Of a DNA stretch of 64,000 bases, positions 56,107 through 64,000 are shown piece after piece (positions within the stretch are counted from its first letter, which is position 1; each line of letters opens with the position of its first letter). The notes beneath the pieces were generated by a model. It was given only the letters and a program-made list of their open reading frames with translations. It ran no database searches and had not been told where the DNA came from. The position numbers were made by a program, and so were the translations under genes. Origin of the DNA: Salegentibacter sp. R32 (GTDB lineage: Bacteria; Bacteroidota; Bacteroidia; Flavobacteriales; Flavobacteriaceae); NCBI RefSeq assembly GCF_008692195.1, contig NZ_RXOM01000032.1, positions 186,001 through 250,000 on the forward strand, read 5' to 3'.

Positions 56107-57297
56107 ATGTTTAAAATAAAAATAGTAGCATATATTATTGCGTTTATATTACTGGGTTGTCAACCTAAGAAAAAGAATAAGGAAGAACGTGTAGAGGTAG
56201 AAAAAGAAGAAAATGTGGTGTTGAACTCCCGTTACCAAAAACTTTTAGACTATCCGGTAGATTCCCTTTCTTTTCCCAGAAGTGCAGACTCATTAGGTCA
56301 AATTAAAAAAGTACCTTCCGGAGATTGGACCAGTGGTTTTTTTGCAGGGAATTTATGGCAACTCTATCAATTAACAGAAGAGCAAGAATACCGTGATAAA
56401 GCTCAACAATGGACAGTTTTTATCGAAAAAGAAAAGCTGAACGGTAAAAGTCACGATGTAGGATTTAAAGTATTTTGCAGTTTTGGGAATGGTTTAGAAG
56501 TAAACCCTGAAAATAAGCATTATCAAAAAGTGGTGGTGAAAGCGGCTAACACCCTTGCCAGCCGATACAGCGATAAGGTGAAGTCCATCCGTTCTTGGGA
56601 TTTCAATAAAAAACAATGGCAATTTCCGGTCATCATTGATAATATGATGAATTTAGAATTGCTCTTTGAAGCAGCTAAAATTGCGAAAGACAGTACTTTT
56701 TACGAGATAGCCGTCAATCATGCCAATACCACTTTAAAAAACCACTTTAGGGAAAACAACAGTACATTTCATGTGGTAGATTACGATTCCCTTTCCGGTA
56801 ATATCCACGAAAAAGTCACTCACCAAGGTTTTAACGATTCCTCTTCGTGGGCAAGAGGGCAGGCTTGGGCAATTTATGGTTTTACGATGGCCTATCGTTA
56901 CACGCAGAACGAACGTTATTTAAATCAAGCCAAAGCCACAGTGAAATTCTTTATTAATCATAAAAACTTACCGGAGGATGGGATTCCTTATTGGGATTTT
57001 AACGACCCAGATATTCCCCAAGCACCAAGAGATGTTTCTGCGGCTACTGTAGTGGCTTCCGGATTGTTAGAGTTATATACTTATACCCAAGAAGAGCCTT
57101 TTTTAGCCTATGCAGAAAAAGTGCTTCACACCTTAAATTCTAAGGAATATCTTCTGAAAACTGAAAATGAAATTCCGTTTATTTTTAAACATAGTACCGG
57201 TAATTATCCCAAAAACGATGAGATAGATGTTCCCATTGTTTATGCAGATTATTATTACTTGGAAGCCCTACTGAGAAAGAAAAAATTTAATTTATAA
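56107..57297 (+). CDS. GH88 unsaturated glucuronyl hydrolase, lipoprotein
   Basis: A 396-residue family 88 glycoside hydrolase, which removes the unsaturated 4,5-uronic residue that polysaccharide lyases leave at the non-reducing end of oligosaccharides. It has a lipobox (ILLGC, Cys18) then a Lys/Glu-rich tether. The alpha/alpha barrel shows the two conserved Asp, D117 (KSHDVGF) and D178 (IIDNMMNLEL), plus WARGQAWAIYGF. The lipid anchor suggests the periplasm or outer membrane. It is followed by GH2 after 11 bases, so they are cotranscribed. Confidence 0.93.
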   Translation: MFKIKIVAYIIAFILLGCQPKKKNKEERVEVEKEENVVLNSRYQKLLDYPVDSLSFPRSADSLGQIKKVPSGDWTSGFFAGNLWQLYQLTEEQEYRDKAQQWTVFIEKEKLNGKSHDVGFKVFCSFGNGLEVNPENKHYQKVVVKAANTLASRYSDKVKSIRSWDFNKKQWQFPVIIDNMMNLELLFEAAKIAKDSTFYEIAVNHANTTLKNHFRENNSTFHVVDYDSLSGNIHEKVTHQGFNDSSSWARGQAWAIYGFTMAYRYTQNERYLNQAKATVKFFINHKNLPEDGIPYWDFNDPDIPQAPRDVSAATVVASGLLELYTYTQEEPFLAYAEKVLHTLNSKEYLLKTENEIPFIFKHSTGNYPKNDEIDVPIVYADYYYLEALLRKKKFNL

Positions 57298-57308
57298 ATT
57301 CCCTATAG

Positions 57309-59744
57309 ATGAAGTTATACCAAAAAGCAATCTTGCTATTGCTAGCTATACAAGTATCTACAAGTATGCTTGCAAAGCCTGTTGAAAAAGAACAAAAATC
57401 GTCGAAGAATATTGTTAGAACAAAAACCAATCTCAATAAAAATTGGGGGTATTGGCCCAATAATACTAAGGATATCACAAAAGTAGAAGCTTCAACTAGT
57501 TGGACAAAGATCAACCTTCCCCATACTTGGAATGATAAAGATGTGGTGGACAGCGAACCGGGCTACCGCAGAAGTGCTAGTTGGTATAAAAAAGAATTGA
57601 ATATAGATGAACTTTCTTCAGAAGTAATTTACCAACTTTATTTTGAAGGTGCTAACATTACCACCAAAGTGTATGTGAATGGACAAGAAGCAGGCGGTCA
57701 CGTAGGAGGTTATTTGGGTTTTAAAATTCCCATTAATAATTTCATAAAAGAGGGAAAAAATGAAATTTTGGTGCGGGTAGATAATAGCTATAACCCGGAA
57801 ATTATTCCCTCACAACAAAACGATTTTTTCATTTATGGCGGAATCACCCGCGATGTTTGGTTAGAAAAATTACCAAAAAACAATATTGAAAAAATAAAAG
57901 TAACCACTCCAAACGTTTCAGAAAAAAAGGCATCCTTAAGCGTAGCGGTTAATGTAAATGATATTTCTGCTAATCTCCATATCAAAGGAATAGTAAAAAA
58001 CCCTGCAGGAAAGTTGGTAACGACTAAAACTGTAAAAGCTAAAGCTGAAAATAATTCTTTACAGTTTTCTACCATTAAAAATCCTCAATTGTGGGATACC
58101 GAAAATCCGCAATTATATACATTAGAAATAGTATTGATGAAAGGAGATGAGGTGATAGATTGGGTTTCAGAAAAAGTAGGTTTCCGCTGGTTTGAATTTA
58201 AAGAACACGGCCCATTTTACCTCAATGGAAAACGATTACTGCTTAGGGGAACTCACCGGCACGAAGAAATTGCCGGGGATGGAGCAGCGATGACCAATGA
58301 GCAGCACCGGAAAGATATGCAAGAAATTAAAGAAATGGGGGCTAACTTTGTGCGTTTGGCCCATTACCCACAAGATCCTGAAGTTTATAAAATGTGTGAT
58401 AGCTTGGGTATTTTAGTGTGGGATGAATTATCTTGGAGCCGTGGTGGAGTGGGTAATCAAACCTGGAAAAAAAACACCAAACGTTTATTGAAAGAAATGA
58501 TACTTCAGAATCAAAACCACCCCAGTATCATTATCTGGTCCATGGGAAATGAAATTTATTGGTTACCCGATTTTGAAGATGGAAATAACCCGGAAAAAAT
58601 TAACCCGTTTCTACAAGAACTCAACGATCTCTCTCATGAATTAGACCCTTCCCGAAAAACCGCCATCCGAAAATATTATGAAGGAGCCGATATTGTAGAT
58701 GTTTTTTCTCCTTCCATTTGGTCCGGCTGGTATTCCGGAAGTTATAAAAGTTATGAAAAAGCGGTTCAAAAATATAAAAAAGAATATCCCCATTTCTTAC
58801 ATGCCGAGTATGGAGGTTCTAGTCATTTAGGGCGACATACCGAAAATCCTGTGACAGGAGAAGGAGTGATTAAATCAGATGGCTGGGAAGAAGAGATCGT
58901 ACAAACCAAGGTGAAGAATATTGCCCAGATTGGTGATTGGAGCGAAAATTATATGGTCGATCTTTTTGATTGGCACTTACGTATCTCTGAAAATGATCCC
59001 ACTTTTATAGGGAATGCTCAATGGGCATTTCGGGATTTTGCCACACCATTACGGCCTGAAAATGATATTCCTTATATGAATCAGAAAGGTTTAACTTCGC
59101 GCTCCGGAGAACCCAAAGATGCCTATTATGTGTTTAAAAGTTATTGGGCCAAGGAACCTTTTACCTATATTGAATCTCATACGTGGAAACATCGCCAAGG
59201 TCCTGAAGAATTAGCCCGTACGGTAAATGTTTTTAGTAATTGTAACAAAGTCGAGTTTTTTATGAATGGTAAGAGTTTAGGAGTGAAAGAAAAAGACCTC
59301 ACTAAATTCCCTGCTTCAGGACTAACCTGGGAAGTTAATTTCAAAGAAGGCGAAAATCAACTTCAGTCGATAGGTTATGCGAAAGATGGGGAGAAGGTAA
59401 AAGATAAGTTAACCGTTAATTACCGTTACGAAAAAAATGGAGTAGCAGAAGCTTTAAAACTCGATTATAAAAAACTGGAAAATGGAAATTACCTTGTAAC
59501 CGCAATTGCTGAAGATGAGAATGGTTTACGCTGTTTGGATTATGAAAAGAAAGTCTATTTTCAATGTTTAGAAGGAGGAAAAGCTCTCAAACATCAAGGA
59601 ACTTATCAAGGCAGCAACATCATCGCTATGGCTAATGGAAAAGCTTCTATTGAAGTAATTCCCAACCCGGAAGGAGATTTTATAGTAATGAGCGTACTTA
59701 ATCAAAGTTTTAAGGGAACCTATTTAAAAATCCCGTTAAAATAG
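57309..59744 (+). CDS. GH2 glycoside hydrolase
   Basis: An 811-residue family 2 glycoside hydrolase with a signal peptide (to about TSMLAK). Domains in order: sugar-binding jelly-roll (about 45-190), immunoglobulin-like domain, TIM barrel (about 290-600) and C-terminal beta domains. The acid/base E415 (SMGNEIYW) and nucleophile E500 (HAEYGG) are present. Family activities include beta-galactosidase, beta-glucuronidase and others; the substrate pocket cannot be read here. Next to GH88 and the uronate genes, a beta-glucuronidase-like role would fit, as would side-chain removal. Confidence 0.88.
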   Translation: MKLYQKAILLLLAIQVSTSMLAKPVEKEQKSSKNIVRTKTNLNKNWGYWPNNTKDITKVEASTSWTKINLPHTWNDKDVVDSEPGYRRSASWYKKELNIDELSSEVIYQLYFEGANITTKVYVNGQEAGGHVGGYLGFKIPINNFIKEGKNEILVRVDNSYNPEIIPSQQNDFFIYGGITRDVWLEKLPKNNIEKIKVTTPNVSEKKASLSVAVNVNDISANLHIKGIVKNPAGKLVTTKTVKAKAENNSLQFSTIKNPQLWDTENPQLYTLEIVLMKGDEVIDWVSEKVGFRWFEFKEHGPFYLNGKRLLLRGTHRHEEIAGDGAAMTNEQHRKDMQEIKEMGANFVRLAHYPQDPEVYKMCDSLGILVWDELSWSRGGVGNQTWKKNTKRLLKEMILQNQNHPSIIIWSMGNEIYWLPDFEDGNNPEKINPFLQELNDLSHELDPSRKTAIRKYYEGADIVDVFSPSIWSGWYSGSYKSYEKAVQKYKKEYPHFLHAEYGGSSHLGRHTENPVTGEGVIKSDGWEEEIVQTKVKNIAQIGDWSENYMVDLFDWHLRISENDPTFIGNAQWAFRDFATPLRPENDIPYMNQKGLTSRSGEPKDAYYVFKSYWAKEPFTYIESHTWKHRQGPEELARTVNVFSNCNKVEFFMNGKSLGVKEKDLTKFPASGLTWEVNFKEGENQLQSIGYAKDGEKVKDKLTVNYRYEKNGVAEALKLDYKKLENGNYLVTAIAEDENGLRCLDYEKKVYFQCLEGGKALKHQGTYQGSNIIAMANGKASIEVIPNPEGDFIVMSVLNQSFKGTYLKIPLK

Positions 59745-59772
59745 TCTAATTCTCAAATTTGCTTTTAATTTC

Positions 59773-59813
59773 AAAACTTCATAGGGTGTTTTCAACATCT
59801 TATGAAGTTTTTT
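59773..59813 (+). terminator. Rho-independent terminator after GH2
   Basis: A 16-bp stem (AAAACTTCATAGGGTG with CATCTTATGAAGTTTT, two G.U pairs valid only in plus-strand RNA, 7-base loop) with a U tract to 59813. It ends the GH88-GH2 transcript. Confidence 0.9.
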
Positions 59814-60143
59814 GTTTGAAAATAGCAGTAATAACTCAGACTTTCCCAACAGATTTTAAACGATAGCTCTAAAGATACGCCTAGGCAAAGCCATAGTGCG
59901 AGTAAGGTGCGTCCATAGCCCAAGCACAGTCAGAGCACAATAGTCCAATAATGAGTGGAGGCAAGGCAGGTTCGAGGTGTTGAATCCGAATATTTAAGAT
60001 GCGAAATTTATAACATAAGGGATAACTTCTTAAAAGTAGAAGGAGGGTGTAAGAAATTTAGAGATTTACTTTAAAAAAATCACTTTTCTGATTATACTTT
60101 GGGTAGACTTAAAACGAAGTAATAATTGTAGTTAATAAAAAAA
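59814..60143. other. Non-coding region with GC-rich segment
   Basis: Between convergent genes. About 59875-59995 is distinctly richer in G and C than the rest of the window and contains CCTAGG and a GGTTCGA string. Short frames exist on the minus strand, but I find no supported gene. A dispersed repeat, a decayed element or an RNA are all possible. Confidence 0.4.
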
Positions 60144-61205
60144 CTAATCCCTAATAATCACTTTCTGAAAGAAATTTTGAGTTGATGTAACCACTTTCAT
60201 AAGGTACATTCCTTTGGGTAAGGAAGAAATATCTATGGGATTGGTAGGATATGAAAGCGTACTTATTTCCTGCCCATTCATATTGAAAATTGAGATGGAA
60301 CTTAGGCTTTCTTCTTTACCGGTTTCAATAAACAAATTACCTTTTGTGGGAATTGGGTAAATGAGTGTTTTCTTTTTTTTTAAAGCTCCTTGACTTTGAT
60401 TGGCCAACTGAATTTTTTCAATATAAAAATCGGCGAATTTTACGCATTCATCCCTTAAATAGGAAGCGTTTAGCAAACTTCGGTAAATTCCCCATTTAGG
60501 ACGAAGAAAATTAGCACCAGTCTTCCACATTCTTAAGTTTTGAGAAGAATAATCAAGGATAATTTGATTACTGTCTATTTGTGTTAAAAGGAGTTGATAA
60601 TTGGCTAGCCCTACTTCTCCATAGGTAATGGTTTCTTCGGCTTGTATCCATTGGCCGGTCACTTGATCTAAATTAATTTGAGTGATTTTTTCTTGGTCAT
60701 TGGTTTCGGCATGAATGAGCTGTAATTTATTGGGAGAAGCTTTACGCGCTGTTAAGGTAATGGTAGGCATACCGCTTTGGGAGCCGCCTACTGCCTTAAT
60801 TTGATGTAAATGAGTGAAGTTGGGAGAGGGTTTGAAGTTAGCATCTAATTTAAATTTCCATCTGTAAATTACGGTATCTCCCAAAAAGCCTTTCAACTCA
60901 TTGGGCGAACTGCCATAAGTTTTAATTTCGGTTCTTTGCCTGTCATAATTAATACAACGGTCATTGTCTTCATCGGTATGAGCGTAAAAAGTAAACACAT
61001 AGTCTTCTAATTCTGCATCCCAAGCTTGTTGAATATGTTCTCCAAATGCAGGATGTGCACAGTCGGGTACTTCTACTACATTTCCTGAAGGGGCAAGTAC
61101 GCTATTAATAAGTGAATAGGTATTGCTTTGGCCATCGGCATTCAATGTAGTTTGCGCATAAGTGCTTATACTTACCAAGAAAAAGAAAACTATGTGTTTT
61201 TTCAT
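60144..61205 (-). CDS. T9SS-secreted jelly-roll polysaccharide-lyase-like protein
   Basis: A 353-residue secreted protein. The signal peptide ends at STYAQ. The body (about 20-265) contains CAHPAFGEHIQQAW, DRQRTEIKTYG and FTHLHQIKAVGG, with an RxxE/K and a His-Gln motif like those of alginate- and glucuronan-lyase jelly-roll enzymes; I think the PL20 glucuronan-lyase group is the nearest kind, but this is by memory of the pattern. The last ~75 residues (YPIPTKGNLFIETGKEESLS to the end) are a T9SS sorting domain. It is four bases after the stop of the lamin-tail gene. Confidence 0.65.
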   Translation of the reverse strand: MKKHIVFFFLVSISTYAQTTLNADGQSNTYSLINSVLAPSGNVVEVPDCAHPAFGEHIQQAWDAELEDYVFTFYAHTDEDNDRCINYDRQRTEIKTYGSSPNELKGFLGDTVIYRWKFKLDANFKPSPNFTHLHQIKAVGGSQSGMPTITLTARKASPNKLQLIHAETNDQEKITQINLDQVTGQWIQAEETITYGEVGLANYQLLLTQIDSNQIILDYSSQNLRMWKTGANFLRPKWGIYRSLLNASYLRDECVKFADFYIEKIQLANQSQGALKKKKTLIYPIPTKGNLFIETGKEESLSSISIFNMNGQEISTLSYPTNPIDISSLPKGMYLMKVVTSTQNFFQKVIIRD

Positions 61206-61209
61206 AAGC

Positions 61210-63336
61210 TTATTTTACAATGAATCTTTTTGTTAATTTTTGATCATTACTATTAATCTCTACAATATACATTCCTCTGCTAAGACTAGAAACCGATAGG
61301 GTCTTATTTCTACCAATTACTTTTTGTAATACTTGTTGTCCCAACATATTATAAATTTTTACTTCTTTAATTTCAATATTGTTTTTAGTGAGGAAAGAAA
61401 TTTGAGTAGAAGCTGGATTAGGATAAATACTTACTTGCAAGTTTTCAAAATTATCTATGGCTAAAGTAGGGGCTAATCCTGGTGTTCCAAATAAACCGGA
61501 GTCCCCGTAAGATTCGGTAGCGACAACCCAATTATTGGCTTCATCGTTGGCATTACTATCGTAAGCATTTTCCATTAACTCAACACTGTAGCCTTCGGCT
61601 GTTCCTTGTGGAGGTAAATTAATGGGCATACTTCCGTAGCCGTAATTGTAAATTACTTCGTCAATTAAGGTTCCATCATTTAAGGTAAGTCTGATGCCAT
61701 CAGTTTCATCATCGGAAGTATCACCATCGTCAAAACTAGTTTCATTATTCAATCGGGGATAGTCATCGGCATTAATGGTACTTCCATCAGGAGAAGAAGC
61801 AAATCCATAAGCATAGGTAACATTGGTAATCCCGCTGTTTTCAGTTTCATCCTCAGTGGGTGAAAAGACTGCATAGCTATTGGCCGGTACGATTGCTGAA
61901 GAAGTTATTAAGTGAGCCTTGGAACTGGAAGAAACATCTTCAATTATCCACCCTTCCATATCAATAGCTTCATCTGTGGTGTTGTACACTTCAAACCATT
62001 CGGTAAGCCCTTCATTTCCGGTAGGGTCCGTCATTAATTCTGTAATAATAATATCTCCTTCTTCTGGAGCGTTAAAAGTTTGGTAGCCCGGTGTTCCAAA
62101 CATACCGGAGTCTCCGTAAGCTGTGGTTGCCACTACCCAATTTGTAGCGACATCATTAGCTGCGCTGTCGTAAGCATTTTCAATTAATTCCATACTGTAA
62201 CCTTCGGGAGTTCCTTGTGGAGGTAGGTTAATAGGCATGCTCCCGTAGCCGTAATTATAAATTACTTGATCGATTAGGGTACCATCGGCTGACATTAAAA
62301 TATAGCCATCTTCCTCATCATCGGTAGTATCACCATCATCAAAACTGTTTTCGTTGTTCATCCTTGGGTAATCCTGTGAACCTAGTTCATTTCCGTTTTC
62401 ATCAAAACCAAACGCATAAGCGACATTGGTGATTCCGCCATTTTCGGTTTCATCATCGGTAGGAGAAAAAACCGCATAAGCATTTGCAGGGACGATTACT
62501 GAAGAATGGATGACATGAGTGAGACTACTATTAGACCCATCACCAATAATCCATCCTTCCATATCAATGGCTTCGTTGGTGGTGTTATATACTTCAAACC
62601 ATTCCCTTTTAGATTCGTTGCCGATAGGATCATTCATAAATTCAGTGATAATGATGTCCCCTTCTTCCGGCGTGTCAAAGGTTTGGTATCCCGGTGTTCC
62701 AAACATCCCGGAATCTCCATAGGCTGTCGTGGCCACTACCCAATTGGTATCTACATCGTTGGCAGCGCTATCATATGCCCCTAAGATGAGTTCGACACTA
62801 AAGCCTTCAGCTGTTCCTTGAGGAGGAAAATTAATGGGCATACTTCCGTACCCATAGTTATAGATTACTTCATCAATTAAGGTGCCGTCGTTTAAAGTTA
62901 TTCGAATGCCATCGGTTTCATCATCAGAGGTATCGCCATCATCAAAACTGGTTTCATTATTCAGTCGCGGGTAATCATCGGGGTCAATCGTACTTCCATC
63001 GGGAGAAGAAGCAAATCCATAGGCATAAGCCACATTGGTGATTCCGCCGTTTTCGGTATCATCATTTGTGGGTGAAAATACCGCATAATCATTAGCAAGA
63101 ATGATTACTGAGGAAGTAATTAAATGAGCTTTAGAGCTGGAAGATTCGTCTTCAATAATCCAACCGTTCATATCAATGTCTTGGTTGGTGGTATTGTACA
63201 CTTCAAACCATTCTTTATTGCCTTCATTTCCGCTGGGATCTGTCATTAATTCTGTAATGATAATATCCCCTTCATTTTGGGAATATCCTAGATAACTCGC
63301 AAGGAGCAATAGGATATAAAGTAGATTTTTTTTCAT
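61210..63336 (-). CDS. T9SS-secreted protein with three lamin-tail domains
   Basis: A 708-residue secreted protein. After a signal peptide (to about LGYSQ) come three near-identical lamin-tail (LTD) repeats, each opening GDIIITE and containing WFEVYNTT, GWII, YAVFSPT and PGYQTF-like ends, then a short C-terminal T9SS sorting domain (QVSIYPNPAST and SRGMYIVEINSNDQKLTKRF). LTD domains in exported bacterial proteins are usually calcium-binding or structural; a role in binding polysaccharide or nucleic acid is not shown. Upstream of the lyase-like gene and probably cotranscribed with it. Confidence 0.87.
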   Translation of the reverse strand: MKKNLLYILLLLASYLGYSQNEGDIIITELMTDPSGNEGNKEWFEVYNTTNQDIDMNGWIIEDESSSSKAHLITSSVIILANDYAVFSPTNDDTENGGITNVAYAYGFASSPDGSTIDPDDYPRLNNETSFDDGDTSDDETDGIRITLNDGTLIDEVIYNYGYGSMPINFPPQGTAEGFSVELILGAYDSAANDVDTNWVVATTAYGDSGMFGTPGYQTFDTPEEGDIIITEFMNDPIGNESKREWFEVYNTTNEAIDMEGWIIGDGSNSSLTHVIHSSVIVPANAYAVFSPTDDETENGGITNVAYAFGFDENGNELGSQDYPRMNNENSFDDGDTTDDEEDGYILMSADGTLIDQVIYNYGYGSMPINLPPQGTPEGYSMELIENAYDSAANDVATNWVVATTAYGDSGMFGTPGYQTFNAPEEGDIIITELMTDPTGNEGLTEWFEVYNTTDEAIDMEGWIIEDVSSSSKAHLITSSAIVPANSYAVFSPTEDETENSGITNVTYAYGFASSPDGSTINADDYPRLNNETSFDDGDTSDDETDGIRLTLNDGTLIDEVIYNYGYGSMPINLPPQGTAEGYSVELMENAYDSNANDEANNWVVATESYGDSGLFGTPGLAPTLAIDNFENLQVSIYPNPASTQISFLTKNNIEIKEVKIYNMLGQQVLQKVIGRNKTLSVSSLSRGMYIVEINSNDQKLTKRFIVK
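61455..63270 (-). repeat. Three tandem ~605-bp repeats within the lamin-tail gene
   Basis: GDIIITE starts recur at about 63270, 62662 and 62058 (spacing about 608 and 604 bases). The first and third units are more alike (both with SSKAHLITSS), the middle one diverges (GDGSNSSLTHVI). A recent internal duplication is likely. Confidence 0.75.
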
Positions 63337-63402
63337 TTCATTCTATTTTTGTTAAACAAATATTTAATGGGTAACTTTTAGTTGAATTTTAATTAAGGTT
63401 TT

Positions 63403-64000
63403 TTATCCTTCTTCCGCCCAATATTGATCACTTGACCAGTCTTCTGCGTCAAATTCGGTAAGCACACTATCGGTAATGATGAACCAGTCTAGACTCTGCT
63501 CTTTTATCTCTGCTCCAGAAGAAGTAGGCTGAATTCTTATATCCAACTGAGTTGATAAATCACTTGCCGTGCTAATAAAGTTTTTGAGGTTCACGGCCAC
63601 TAGAATCCATTCGCCATTTGTACTTCGGTAATCATCTTCCAGTTCCCTTCTTTGTCCACCCATATATATTTTGATGGAAGAAACACCATCTGATTTGTAC
63701 CAAAAGTGGAGGTAGGGAGTATTGTTGAATTCTCCATCGTTTAGGACTGTGGAAAGTGGTTGCTCGTTACCGGGAATATCGTTAAGCCTAAAATCGGAAA
63801 CCGAACTATTAGTCAAACCTTCGTGTACCACATTATAATAGGCTTGGCTATTAGGAGGGAAAGAAGGCTGTAAAGCCGGATCTGTGATATACTCTTGAAT
63901 AGCAGTAATCGGATCGGGATCAAAACGGATTTCGTCTCCATCGATGGGATAATTGTCAAAATCCAGCACATTTATAAAATCACCATCAATATAGGGAATG
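63403..64000 (-). CDS. Secreted-type protein, N-terminus outside window
   Basis: The frame is open to the right edge (199 codons), so the start is missing. The C-terminal part visible here has a jelly-roll-like region: TPYLHFWYKSDGVSSIKIYM then GEWILVAVNLKNF and SLDWFIITDS, a pattern of carbohydrate-binding type beta domains. There is no T9SS sorting tail at the end. It lies upstream of the lamin-tail gene and reads in the same direction. Confidence 0.6.
   Translation of the reverse strand, partial: IPYIDGDFINVLDFDNYPIDGDEIRFDPDPITAIQEYITDPALQPSFPPNSQAYYNVVHEGLTNSSVSDFRLNDIPGNEQPLSTVLNDGEFNNTPYLHFWYKSDGVSSIKIYMGGQRRELEDDYRSTNGEWILVAVNLKNFISTASDLSTQLDIRIQPTSSGAEIKEQSLDWFIITDSVLTEFDAEDWSSDQYWAEEG

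Noticed and set aside
59960-59985. GGTTCGA string resembling a tRNA T loop
   Set aside because: No acceptor, D or anticodon arms can be drawn around it.
1-64000. CRISPR array
   Set aside because: No run of regularly spaced repeats with unique spacers was seen.

Overview
The window comes from a low-GC marine-type member of the Bacteroidota, most likely the Flavobacteriaceae. Five observations support this. Several genes are preceded by the Bacteroidota promoter signature TAnnTTTG, twice with TTG or TTTG 19 bases upstream. Two secreted proteins end in type IX secretion (T9SS) sorting domains. A hybrid two-component regulator and a carbohydrate-degradation cluster are present. DUF5686 and DUF2723 proteins occur. 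The ribosomal cluster has the order rplM-rpsI-rpsB-tsf-pyrH-frr. I cannot name the genus from sequence alone.

Layout. 1-9300 (minus strand) is a housekeeping block: an RND/MMPL-type exporter cut by the left edge, a DUF5686 outer-membrane protein, then frr, pyrH, tsf, rpsB, rpsI and rplM with a clear promoter and clear terminators. 9400-13500 (plus) is a run of accessory genes: a lipoprotein intradiol dioxygenase, a GrpB-family protein, two small envelope proteins, a ParE-type toxin-antitoxin pair enclosed by ~50-bp direct repeats, and a frameshifted gene. 13600-17333 (minus) holds polA and a CPBP protease. 17498-23021 (plus) holds a membrane phosphoesterase and three paralogous secreted proteins. 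23023-27000 (minus) holds a polysaccharide deacetylase and a large DUF2723 membrane protein, followed by a tRNA-Gln gene on the plus strand.

27480-31250 (minus) contains a MutS-like ATPase broken by a frameshift, a lipoprotein, the remnant of another, and an exported protein. 31437-35924 encodes a 1495-residue protein made of two UvrA-like halves (four ABC modules), without the UvrB-binding insertion. Next come a DoxD/DoxA-type protein, a periplasmic DsrE-like protein and a small exported protein, then a PAS histidine kinase. 40019-46331 carries a heme N-hydroxylase-like (GntA/YqcI) and DUF1989 pair, and two paralogous AraC regulators on either side of a large-subunit catalase and a small membrane protein.

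47691-61205 appears to be a locus for a uronate-containing polysaccharide. UxuA and a fructuronate-reductase-like SDR (minus) face a secreted beta-helix protein, a hybrid two-component sensor, a GH88 lipoprotein and a GH2 enzyme (plus), with a jelly-roll lyase-like T9SS protein (minus) beyond. It has no SusC/SusD pair in view. The right end holds a T9SS protein with three lamin-tail repeats and a secreted-type protein cut by the window edge. The most unusual single object is the tandem UvrA-like protein. Both MutS-like and the 13004-13494 genes look disrupted and should be checked against reads.
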